From Ricinus communis (taxonomy: Eukaryota > Streptophyta > Magnoliopsida > Malpighiales > Euphorbiaceae), in the NCBI RefSeq assembly GCF_019578655.1, contig NC_063261.1, forward strand, positions 22,857,126 through 22,921,125: a stretch of 64,000 nt of DNA, given 5' to 3'. A model generated the notes under the pieces. That model worked only from the letters and a program-made list of their open reading frames with translations, ran no database searches and was not told the DNA's origin. This document shows positions 13,157 to 23,600 of the stretch, piece after piece (position 1 is the first letter of the stretch; each line of letters starts with the position of its first letter). Position numbers and translations under genes: made by a program.

Positions 13157-13652
13157 GTACAACATATAGAAGCACCCTTACATGAAGCGTCTGATTTCGT
13201 ATTATTAACGTACGAGTGACACAAGCTAGTAGAAGAACAGTTCAAAGGTGACCGAAGTAACGACTCAGAGCAGTTCAAGAACATGACGGTGTTGTCTGCT
13301 GTGATGTTAAAAGGGAGAGAGCTGTTCATTTGGATGCTTTGGTGTATAAAATCTGATGTTACGCATGTGTTTGGTAAGAGAGTTGCTGGCTGGATCGCCA
13401 GACGCTGGATTGTTGTGTTTATGGAAATGATTGGATATGAATTATTGAGTGTGTCAAACATGAGTTTGTTAGTACTTGCGTTGCATGTGATTTATACGAC
13501 TGGTCTCGCAGGTCGGAGATGTGCCGAACGGTAGGGGACTGGAGTTGTGCCGCAGTTTGGGCAGGGTTTGGCGGAGAAGGTGGTGATGGTTGTAAACGTT
13601 AGGAGTAGCAACGCCGTGAAGAGGAGGTGGCTCGGTGGTGGTGGCGTGTCAT
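13157..13652 (-). pseudogene. Truncated duplicate of WAKL exon 1
   Basis: This block corresponds to 4949-5449 of the receptor kinase gene, covering the signal peptide region to about the middle of the GUB_WAK domain. It keeps recognisable protein such as MFDTLNNSYPIISINTTIQR and SASCKGASICC-like cysteines, but it has at least three small length changes. One is in the proline/histidine codons just after the ATG (13650-13652), and two more lie near 13507-13535, so the frame is broken. There is no membrane or kinase part. By eye, a stretch of about 185 bp differs from the parent at roughly nine positions, so the copy is fairly young. It forms the left edge of the right duplication unit. Confidence 0.92.
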
Positions 13653-15234
13653 GGTTAAGGTGTTTTGAGGAATGGAGAAAATTAGAAAGATGGTAATTTA
13701 ACTTTTTCGTATTTTCTATTTGGAAACTATTTTTTTATTTAATTAAATGCTTGAATTTGTTAAAAATGTTCACATAGTCTCTAGTCAGTTTTATATAGGA
13801 AAGCGTTCATTTAATTTATTTTGAATAAAAAATTAATTTAAATATTACCTTCAAAATAATATTATTTTTTTCATTTTTCTTCTTTTCTTTATTTTTATCC
13901 ATTTTCAATACTATTTTTTTTTAAGATTTATTTATTTATTTCTCAAGATATTAAAAAAGAAAAGGTAAAATTATTTTATTTTATTATTTATTTAAATAAA
14001 AATTAGAAAAAAATATCATTTACTTTTTTTAAATTTTTTTTGTGCATTTACCTCAAAAAAAATCAATAAAAGATATTATTTCACCTCAAAATAATTAAAA
14101 AAAGAAGAAGTATTGTTCTAAAAAAAATAATTTTAACAATCAAAAGATGATGATTAAATTTTTAAAAAAATTAAATAAAAATTAAAAAAATTTAATCTAA
14201 CATCTTTTTAATGCTAAAAGAAGATCTGACAAAAAATAGAAAAAAAAAATTATAAGTAAAGATGAGGAAGAATATTTATGCCATTTCATATGTAAATGAA
14301 TTAAATTATTATTTAAATTTATAAAATTTATAAAAGACACTATAATATATAAATTAGTAGGTTTAGATACTTTATTAAATAAAAAAATAATTCAAACATT
14401 GAAATAGAAAAATTAAAAAATTAAGACACTAAACTTATAATTATTTTTAAAAAAATATTTTTTTTTAATAAATTGGTGGTTTAATGCTAGAGAGAATCAA
14501 TAAATTTATTACGAGTTTATGAAGTGGTGCTTATAATTATATTATATTATCAGAAATTCATCCAATAAATTAATAATATTTAATCTTATTTCTATATGTC
14601 ATAAAGTTAATAAATTAATTAAAATAGTTAACTTTTTTAGAAAAACTGATATAACAAAAGGAAATTGTAGTTTTATTCTTAGTGAATAGTCCATATAATA
14701 GTTTCTCTCTCATTTTGAGTAGACTTCATGGAAGATTCTTTTTTGTTACTGTTGTCTGATTTTCATGTTTTAATTTTGAAAATCTCTTCCTTCTTAAAAA
14801 GAAATTGTAAAAACCTAACTCGGAAAAGCAGTTAAAAGAATTATAGAAACAAGGGAAAAATGCTCGGACAATAAATGATTTTGGTTTTAGAATAGTAGAG
14901 CAAGTAATTAATATACATTTATAATATATTAATTCTAATAGAATTAATTACTAATTAATCTAATTTAATTTTAATTTTTTATATATTTTTATTTTATTTT
15001 ATTAATATTTTAAGTTATATATTTATTATTATTAAATATTTTATTAGTAGAATTATTGCAAGTGAATTATTTGATGTAATCAATATATCTTTCATAAGTT
15101 TCTATTATACAATAAAAAAATATTCATAAAAAGCTAAACATTTTTAATAAATATTATATTATATATTAATTTATCAAATATTTTATATTATATTTTTTAT
15201 TATAATAATTTACACGTATAACGAGCAATATTAG
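13653..15234. other. AT-rich intergenic with probable insertion
   Basis: Similarity to the kinase upstream region stops just beyond the pseudogene start codon and resumes at about 14735 (tgtctgattttcatg, attgtaaaaacctaact). The roughly 1.07 kb between looks like an insertion specific to this unit. I could not identify it or find clear ends. Confidence 0.4.
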
Positions 15235-15860
15235 TATCTATATATCTAAATATATTAAATCCTGAGCATAAATTCTTTTGACATGTGTTACTATTTTGAC
15301 ATGTGTGACTATATTTTGACATGTAAATTTTTTATTTTAACATGTGTAATACTTATATTTATTTATAATTTTATTATTTTTTTATTAATTTATTAGTTAA
15401 TAAGTTACATTCACAATAAATCTAATCATAGAAAATAGTATTTTAATTATATTTTTAACATTATAATAATAAAAATAATTTTTTAATTAAATAATGATTC
15501 TAATTTTAAAAATAACATCTTAAATTATATTTTTTATTTTTTATTAATAAATTAATCTTTTAATTTGCAATAATTTCTAATCCTAAAACACAATAACGTC
15601 AATTATATTTATAGTATTAATTTAGAGAACACTAAAAATCACTTAATTAATATTATTAAAATGATTTCTATATCATCACACTAATAAAATTTTGAGACAA
15701 TAAAATTTTAAAATATAAAAAATATTTCAAACTATTTAATTTATTATAGCTAATAATAATATTAAAAAATTTAACTAAATTTTATCCATAAATCTATTTT
15801 ATATTATTAATTATATTTATAAAATAATTCGTACAATGCTTAAATAAATAATTAATATAT
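15235..15860 (+). mobile_element. Helitron-like AT-rich element, divergent copy (plus orientation)
   Basis: The left end reads TCTATATATC and is followed by repeated ttgacatgtg phrases, as in the right-hand ends of the 36.2 and 62.2 kb copies (read in reverse). The far end near 15830-15850 (cgtacaatgcttaaataaa) could be a decayed hairpin end. The body is AT rich and non-coding. Confidence 0.3.
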
Positions 15861-17560
15861 TTTTAGAAAGTCGGATCTAATGAGATAAGTGATATTTGAT
15901 GGGTGAGTTTTAAGTTTTAAGAAGTGTTAAACAAAACTTGCTAAATTTAAAAGAGGTTTAAAATGATACCAATATTAATGGCCAGAGACAATAAAATTTA
16001 AACTTGCAATTTATCTAAATATACCCATTATAAAATTACCCAATTAAGCAATTTCCTAAACAATATGTTCATTATGAAATTAGTGACAAAATCAAATCAA
16101 ATTAGTTGGGAAATGGGAAGTGTGTTCTGTCCATGATACTCTTAGAGTTCATTATATAATATTAGAAGTCAAATTATAAAGGGTATGATTTTATTGTGAA
16201 TCTCTTCTACTCTCAACTTAGGTCATAATTTTAATTTATATGCTAAGCTGATACGAAAAAATCTGACGGATTTAGATAATATTTTGAAGAGTTATATTAA
16301 ATCTTAGTCATGATAAAGCGATACATAAATGAAGATACATTTATAAGTGATATTAATATTAGGACAGGATTAAAAGATTATAAAATCAAAATTTAATATT
16401 AGCTTCTTCAAACAATTCCTAGACCACATGTCTTCCCTATATGATGTCCATCTGCTGACTCTTCTTTTTTCTTTTTTTCCTTTTTTCTCTTAGCATTTGT
16501 TTTTCCGATAGCAAATAATGATAGAATTAAAAATTGTAGAGATTTATAAAATTGTACTGTTTTTTAAATAATTAAAATTTTATAAAAATTTTAATTTGAG
16601 AAAGATAAATTTAGATATAAAATAAAAATAACTTTTAAATATTTCTTACTTCTAGACTTTTTATTTTAATTGAATTTTTTAATATGACTGTTTAGTATTT
16701 TTTTTTAAAATAAAATTTCATAATTAAAAACTAAAATTATATTAGCATATATTTCATAATACTAAAATATATAAATTATTTTAATTTATTATAAAACTTC
16801 TATATAATTCTTAATATAAAAAGTGCAATAGAATTTTATATATGAAAAACAGAATTTTAATATTTACTTATAAAGAATACTAAACTTTAAATTTTTAGAA
16901 ATTATGAGTTTGAAAATTTAAACTTTTAATCAGTAAATATTTCTTAAATATGGTATTGAAAAGATTAATAATAATTAGAATAAATTGCTTTATAATTAAA
17001 TAGCTAAAAAAATATTTGATAATAATTAAACATCAACTGAAGAGAAATAGAAGAGAAAATTGAATAATCTTAAAATATATTGAAGAAGAGAGAAAAAAAA
17101 ATTGAATTGTTAGTCTTTGAGAATGTGTGACAAAGAAAAAAAGAAGAAAGAATATTTTCCTTTACATACATGCTATGTATGATATTTCTTTAAGTGGAAA
17201 AAAAATGGTAAAATGAGTCATCTTTCAAGTGAAAATAAAGAATGAATCTTTATTTTGAAGAAGACAATGAGATAAAAATGTAATTAAAGAAGAAAATTTG
17301 AAGAAGGAATCAAAAAATAGAGAATGGTAGAAGAAAAAAATGAGAAAAAATCTTTACTTTTACATGTATATCATGTTTGACGTTTCTTTTTAAGTGTTTT
17401 TAGTGTGACATTTTATATGCATGTCATGTGTTCTTTTATTATGTTATTTGGATTAGATGATAAAATAATTTGATGTGTTATATATCGTATTGTATGCCAT
17501 ATACATGTTATGTTTGGTTTTTATTATTTTTCTATTTTTTTTAATTTATATTTGATTTCT
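15861..17560. other. AT-rich intergenic, right-unit counterpart of 6.5-10.7 kb
   Basis: It contains the right-unit versions of the phrases listed for 5450-11040 (15965-16015, 16085-16265, 16405-16470). From about 16500 rightwards no match to the left unit is visible. No exon is seen. Confidence 0.5.
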
Positions 17561-18000
17561 CATTTGCTACAAATTAATATTTTTGTTTCAAAACATATAG
17601 ATTTTAGCTTTAATTATATTTTTTTATATTTATTTTTGCAATAATTTAACATTTTTGGTTTATTTTTATAACAAATTAGTATTTTTTTTTGTTTATTTTC
17701 TGTCACGCTATTGTTTACCTTCCAATATGCTATTTTTTTAGTTTCTTTAGTTTATGTTTGGGTTTCTTTTTTTTTAGTTTTCTTTTTACAGCAAATCAAT
17801 ATTTTTATTTTAAAGTAGCTACTTTTTTATTTATTTTTTGTTATGTTATAGTTTATCTTTCATTATTTTATATTTTAGTTTATTTTTACGATAAATTAAT
17901 ATTGTTATTTATTTGTCATGTTAGATATGTCTTTTCAGCATGTTGATTTTTTATTTTTTATTTTTATTTTTGTTATATAACATATCAATATTATTTATGG
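17561..18000 (+). repeat. T-rich array of degenerate short repeats
   Basis: The phrase caaattaatatttttgttt or close variants recurs at about 17568, 17635, 17668, 17788, 17885 and 17970, often preceded by tttatttttac. The spacing is irregular (about 30-120 bp), so this is a decayed tandem repeat rather than a clean satellite. Confidence 0.4.
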
Positions 18001-18440
18001 GTTTACTTTCTATCCTTTTTTTTTTCAAATTTTATCTTCTTCAAAACTCCTATAAATGTGTCAATTTCATCCGTGTAGTTAGAAATCTACCAAAACAAAC
18101 AAAAATTTGAAGAAACAAAGTGATTTTGTGAGATTTATAATTTTATTTTAAAGATTCGAAACTAATTTTTTTTTCTGATTTTTTTGAATATAGTTATAGA
18201 TTTTGGCTTTAAAATCGATTCGGAAAATAAAGTTTCATCAATTTATTTATTTTTTATTTGATCCAGTGGATCTGTATTGATTTATTCTTTATTTTTCAGA
18301 TTTTATGCTTTATTTCAAAAAAATCAAGTATTTTCTATATTATTTTTAAAAATTTCAATTATAGTTTATATTATTTTGAAAGATTTCGATCTTTTATTAA
18401 TAAATTTTGTGAGAGTATTTTTTTATAATATGCACAATTT
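18001..18440. other. T-rich intergenic, leader-like, no gene
   Basis: Long T-rich sequence without exon signals or recognisable repeats. Confidence 0.4.
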
Positions 18441-18770
18441 TCCGTATTTGTGAAAATTTTCCTTGAATTTTTGGATCCATGGACTTCACTTGATTGGACT
18501 TCAATACTAGGCTTGTTGGACTTTTGCATCAATTGGGCTTCATCATCTTTATTTCCAATTGGGTCTTTGAGGCGTGATATTGGGCTTCATGCCGGGTCAC
18601 CTCCACCAAAATGGCCTAAGCTACTTTTGATTTGGCTCCCCCTCGATTATATGCCTACTTTCACCGTCTCAACAACGAGCTGGTTGCTTTCTTCTTCAGG
18701 CACTCATTTGAAGTTTGCCTCTTAAATAAGGAACAAATCATGCAGTTTGCCATCACTTTTCTGAATGTCC
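18441..18770 (+). other. Small GC-richer island with an open frame (unidentified)
   Basis: An island of higher GC within T-rich DNA holds an open frame of 91 codons (18450-18725) whose product (starting MKIFLEFLDPW) I do not recognise. The nucleotide text repeats gggctt/tggact phrases, typical of retroelement spacer or LTR-adjacent sequence. I would not call it a gene. Confidence 0.25.
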
Positions 18771-20352
18771 TTTAAACCCATAAGAGTACATTTAAAGACA
18801 ATATTCAGCAGCAAAATTACTGAAGAGTAGTAATTAAAGAAAGAGCAGTTGCAGGAATTTGAATTCACATCTTAATTATAGGCTCTCAGATCCAAAGACT
18901 CTCAGTGTTCAGATAGAAGCAAGACACAATTTGGTCGGTGAATCAGGTTTTACGTATATGATGAGGTTAACCATAAAGGTAAACTTAATTATAGAAAGTG
19001 GATGACATTTTTTTGACTTCGCGATCGATTTTAGTCAATTTCATTTTTTTTTTTTTTTTTGGCTTTATCGATTAATAACTAAACAAACTGACAATATAGC
19101 AGATTAATTTCTATTTCCTTTTTGTAAAATAGGTTCCAGCTGGAATATTCCACATGCAATGGTGGAAATAGTTGCATCAGAACAAGAAAAAGAATGGGAC
19201 ATCACCAGAATCATTATTGTTTCTGCCTCTGCAAACCATTATTGACATAGAGATTAGGACCGCGGAGAAAGAGATAAAAGCTGGGAACGGCGTCGGACCG
19301 TATTTTCGGGTATCTAACCCGATAAAATTTTAATAAAAAGAATTCGATAATAATAAGTGAATTTGGAATGAATTTTAATTTTAATTGTATTATTCAGTAT
19401 TAGATTCAAATTGAATTCAGATTTAAATTTATATCCGAACTTTATTATATTAAAATTTATATTATAGTATATTATTTAAAATTTTATTAAATTTATATTT
19501 AAATTATATTAATATATTAAATATTTAAATTTGATTAGTTTATATTTTATATTTTTTGTTTATATTAATTTTATTAATATATTTTAAAATTTATTTATTA
19601 TTAATGGATTCGGTAAACGGATATCCAAATAATTATCTGAATATTTATATAAACAGGTAGGGTAGCCTCTATCCATTTAAATATCTATAAATATATTTAC
19701 TAATTATTTAATTTAAACGGATTTTAATCAGATTCAGGTAATATGCGTGTATTTTATTCGGATTTAGGACAGACTCGGATAACAAAAATAATTTTTTAAA
19801 CGGGTTTGAGACGGATTCGAGTACATATATTTTAATCGGAATTGAATTTGAATATTCTTAAATAGATGGATATCTAATCATTTTCAGATAAAGAAGAATG
19901 AATTATGCAAATACATATAATGGTGACCCTAAATACTTCTATAAAAAAATTAATCGATACAATTTTATCTAAAATTACACAAAAAAAAAACATAAACAAC
20001 TAACAAATCTAGTTAGGAATCTATTCTTAACGAGTGTTATATTATATTGTAATCACAACCTCAAAACTTAGGTACTGAGATTACATGACTAATGAAAATT
20101 GAGAATCTTCGTTACAAAATTATATAACAAAGTAACGCAAACTTGATTTCCTTAGTAAAATTTAAGTTCAAAGTGTAAAATATGAAATACTAGAAAGGAT
20201 TGGGTTGTTTCAGCTTTATGTTTTTTAATTACAAACCATAGAAATGAGTTCCAAGTTGAGTATGCATTTACTCAGATTAAGTTAGATGTTATCCTTCCAG
20301 TTTCACAAACACTAAACAAAGTCGAAATAATGTAATATAGAAATTTGGTTAC
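18771..20352. other. Intergenic with a degenerate repeat at about 19290-19885
   Basis: From 19290 to 19885 the DNA is built of variants of cgggtatctaacccg, ggatatcc and ggattcg phrases (for example gacggattcgagtac), the look of a dispersed plant repeat. I cannot classify it. A T-run occurs at about 19045. No exon is seen. Confidence 0.35.
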
Positions 20353-20527
20353 TGTTGATATTTAGGGATTTGTATCTCTCCCACATTGTTAAGTTATTAT
20401 TTTTTTGAGGAGTATTTCTCCCACATTGCTAAGTTAACAATGTTGAGGTACCTTCCAAGCCTATATAATAGAGGCCTCACCTTGTTATTCTATCATCCCA
20501 AAAATAAGAGAAAAATATTAGAGAGTT
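20353..20527 (+). repeat. 5' LTR of the first copia element (truncated)
   Basis: About 175 bp matching the start of the right LTR with only about five differences by eye. It includes a TATA-like ctatataata at about 20461. The downstream part present in the right LTR (from about 23006) is deleted. Confidence 0.88.
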
Positions 20528-20529
20528 TG

Positions 20530-22752
20530 TAACTAGCTTTTGCAAGCAAGAAGGCATCAAGAGGCATCAAGAGGCAGTTCACTACGGCATACACTCCCCA
20601 ACAAAATGGAGTGGCAGAGCGGATGAACAAAACTCTGTTAGAAAGAACTAGAGCATTGTTGGGAGCTGCAGGCCTAAATAAGGCATTCTGGGCTGAGGCA
20701 GTTAACACTGCCTGTTATGTGATTAACCGGTCTCCATCTACAGCAATTGATCAAAAGACACCGATGGAGATGTGGACTGGGAAGCCAGTTCATTATTCAA
20801 ACCTCCATATATTTAGAAGTCATGTGTATGTGATGTATAATACCCAAGAAACTACAAAGCTGGATCCAAAATCCAGGAAGTGTTTGTTCTTGGGATATGC
20901 TGATGGTGTGAAGGGGTATCGCCTATAGGATCCCACTGCCCACAAGGTTATAATCAGCAGGGATGTAATCTTCTTAGAAGATAAATTGAAAGGAGAAGAT
21001 GATAGCACTTCAAAAGAAAATTCAGAGACTACAACTATACAGGTGGAAAGAAAGTCTACAAAAGAAGATTCTTCTGAAGCAGCACCAGAGCATGAAGAGG
21101 AAGAACCAGTCGAGTTTGAAGAGCCAGTTGAGTTTGAAGAGTCAGAACTTGGAAAGAAAAAACGTATAAAATTTACACCAACCTGGCAGAAAGATTATGA
21201 TATAGGCAGTAATGTCGCATACTGTCTTCTAACTGAGGAAGGGGAGCCATCAACTCTCCAAGAAGCAATGAGCAGTTCAGATGCATCTCAGTGGATGGCA
21301 GCAATGCAAGAAGAGATGGAAACTCTACATAAGAACAAGACTTGGGAGCTTGTGCCACTACCATAAGAAAGAAAGGCCATTGACAACAAATGGGTCTTTA
21401 AGATCAAAAGAAATAGTGATGATCAAGTGGAGCGGTTTCGTGCAAGAATGGTGATGAAAGGATATGCTTAGAAGGAGGGGATTGACTTCAACGAAATATT
21501 TTCCCCTATGGTTCGATTAACAACTGTTCGAGTAGTCTTGGCGATGTGTGCTACATTTGACTTACATCTAGAGCAGCTAGATGTGAAAACAGCTTTTCTT
21601 CATGGAGATCTTAAGGAAGAAATTTATATGCTCCAGTCAGAAGGTTTTGAATTAAAAGGAAAGCGGAATTTGGTTTGTAGGTTGAACAAATCTTTATACG
21701 GTTTAAAGCAGGCGCCGAGGTGTTGGTATAAGAGATTTGATTCCTTCATCATGAGCCTTAGATACAACAGACTTAATGCAGACCCTTGTGCATATTTCAA
21801 GAGGTTTGGTAAAAGTGATTTTATTATCTTACTGTTGTATGTAGATGACATGTTGGTAGCAGGCTCCAACAAAGATCATATTGAAGAACTAAAGGCACAG
21901 TTGGCTAGAGAATTTGAAATGAAGGACTTGGGACCAGCAAACAAGATTCTAGGGATGCAAACTCACCGAGACAGAAACAATAGAAAGATTTGGCTTTCTC
22001 AGAAAAATTATTTGAAGAAGGTCTTGCGACGCTTCAATATGCAAGATTGTAAGTCAATTTCTACCCCACTTCCTGTTAGTTTTAAATTATCCTTCAGTAT
22101 GAGTCCTAGCAGTGAAGAAGGAATGATGGAAATGTCTCGAGTACCGTATGCATCAGTAGTGGGGAGTTTAATGTTCGCGATGATTTGTACATGACCAGAC
22201 ATTGCACATGCAGTGGGAGTAGTAAGTCGGTACATGGCGAATCCTAGTAGAGAGCATTGGAATGCTGTAAAGAGGATCAGACTTTATTATCAGAGGATAT
22301 GTTGACTCAGATTATGCAGGTGATCTTGATAAAAGTAAATCTACTACAGGGTATGTGTTCACACTTACTGGCGGAGATGTGAGCTGGGTATCAAAACTGC
22401 AGTCAGTTGTGGCAACATCAACAACAGAAGCAGAATATGTAGCAGCTACACAAGCTAGTAAAAAAACAGTATGGTTGAAAATGATGATGGAGGAACTCGG
22501 GCACGAACAAGAGCATATTCCTCTATTCTGTGACAGTCAGAGTGCCTTGCATCTCGCAAGGAATCCAGCTTTTCATTCAAAGTCAAAGCACATACGAGTC
22601 CAGTATCACTTCGTTCGTGAAAAAGTGGAAGAGGGCACTGTGGATATGCAAAAAATTCATACTAAAGACAACCTAGCAGATTTTTTGACGAAGGCAGTTA
22701 ACACTGATAAATTTATTTGGTGTCAATCCTCTAGTGGCCTGATAAAAGTATA
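20530..22752 (+). pseudogene. Decayed copia pol (integrase end, reverse transcriptase, RNase H)
   Basis: The integrase tail reads YTPQQNGVAERMNKTLLER, followed by LFLGYADGVKGYRL and a stop at 20926-20928. Reverse transcriptase includes VERFRARMVMKGYA then a stop, LDVKTAFLHGDL, SLYGLKQAPRCWYKRF and the catalytic YVDDM (about 21838-21852). RNase H contains STTEAEYVAATQA and DSQSALHLARNP. A 10-bp unit (ggcatcaaga) is tandemly duplicated at about 20555-20575, shifting the integrase frame. Another frame loss occurs near 22280, where the segment between reverse transcriptase and RNase H is shortened. At least four lesions make it non-functional. Confidence 0.9.
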
Positions 22753-22829
22753 AGCAGCATGGAAAGGCAAGGAAGAAAGAACGGTGTGAAGATCTGACTG
22801 ATCCTCAATCAAATCTTCAAGTGGGAGAT

Positions 22830-23256
22830 TGTTGATATTTAGGGATTTGTATCTCTCCCACATTGTTAAGTTATTAATTTTTTGAGGAGTATTTCTCCCA
22901 TATTGCTAAGTTAACAATGTTGAGGTACCTTCCAAGCCTATATAATAGAGGTCTCACCTTGTTATTCTATCATCCCAAAAATAAGAGAAAAATATTAAAG
23001 AGTTAAGCAATTATTTTTCTCCTATTATAAAGAGAGAATTTTAATGTTTTCTCCTTTATAAATAGAGAATTTGTAACTCCTATTATTTTTTTATAGTAAA
23101 ATTCTTCTATCTTTGCCCGTAGTTTTTATCTTAATTTGTTTAGGGGTTTTCTACGTAAATCTGTATGTTCTATTGGGTATTTTATCTTACTTTATCTTTA
23201 TTTTCTCAAATTATTAGCTGTAATTTTACTCTATGAGGTTCATATTTTTCTCTTCG
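22830..23256 (+). repeat. 3' LTR of the first copia element
   Basis: It starts TGTTGATATT right after the purine tract and runs about 427 bp, with the right end inferred from the gttac flank match. Confidence 0.75.
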
Positions 23257-23600
23257 GTTACAACCTAATCCTAATCCTTAGTTCACGAAATGTTAGTTTC
23301 CCATAGAAATAAAAAATTCAAAGTACATAATGGTAGAAGTATAAGAAGAACAATAATTAATTAAAGGTTGACTATATATATCCCTGGTCCTGTTTGTGTC
23401 TTTATTTTTCTATTAGAATCTATTTCGTCAGAGAAAAGAGTGGCTCACAAACAAATACCAGACGGAAAAAAGATGGGGGAAGAAAGTTTGTTTGAATGTT
23501 CTTTCATTAATATAATAATCATTACATATTTGCAATCAGAGCAACCGTTTTATTAATTTTCTCTTTGCTTTTATTTTCTTTCCCTCAGCTTGAAAGAAAA
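23257..23600 (+). promoter_or_regulatory. Upstream/5' leader of the NLR gene
   Basis: Between the copia LTR and the NLR start codon lies leader-like DNA. A strong splice-acceptor-like stretch (ttattttctttccctcag) ends at 23589, only 11 bases before the ATG at 23601, so a 5' leader intron is likely. The upstream in-frame ATG at 23565 would lie inside that intron. Confidence 0.45.

Larger units (their letters stand above)
20353..23256 (+). mobile_element. Ty1/copia retrotransposon, internally deleted and inactive
   Basis: The two LTRs start with TGTTGATATT at 20353 and 22830. The flanks carry gttac at 20348-20352 and again at 23257-23261, a candidate 5-bp target duplication. The left LTR is cut at about 20527 and fused directly to the end of integrase. 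The primer-binding site, gag, protease and the integrase core are therefore missing. What remains in order is the integrase C-terminus, reverse transcriptase and RNase H, with premature stops. A purine tract (gtgggaga, 22821-22828) precedes the right LTR. The right boundary is less certain because the LTR would not end in CA. Confidence 0.9.

Noticed and set aside
17561..18000. CRISPR-like spaced repeats
   Set aside because: Repeats are degenerate, spacing is irregular and the DNA is plant nuclear.
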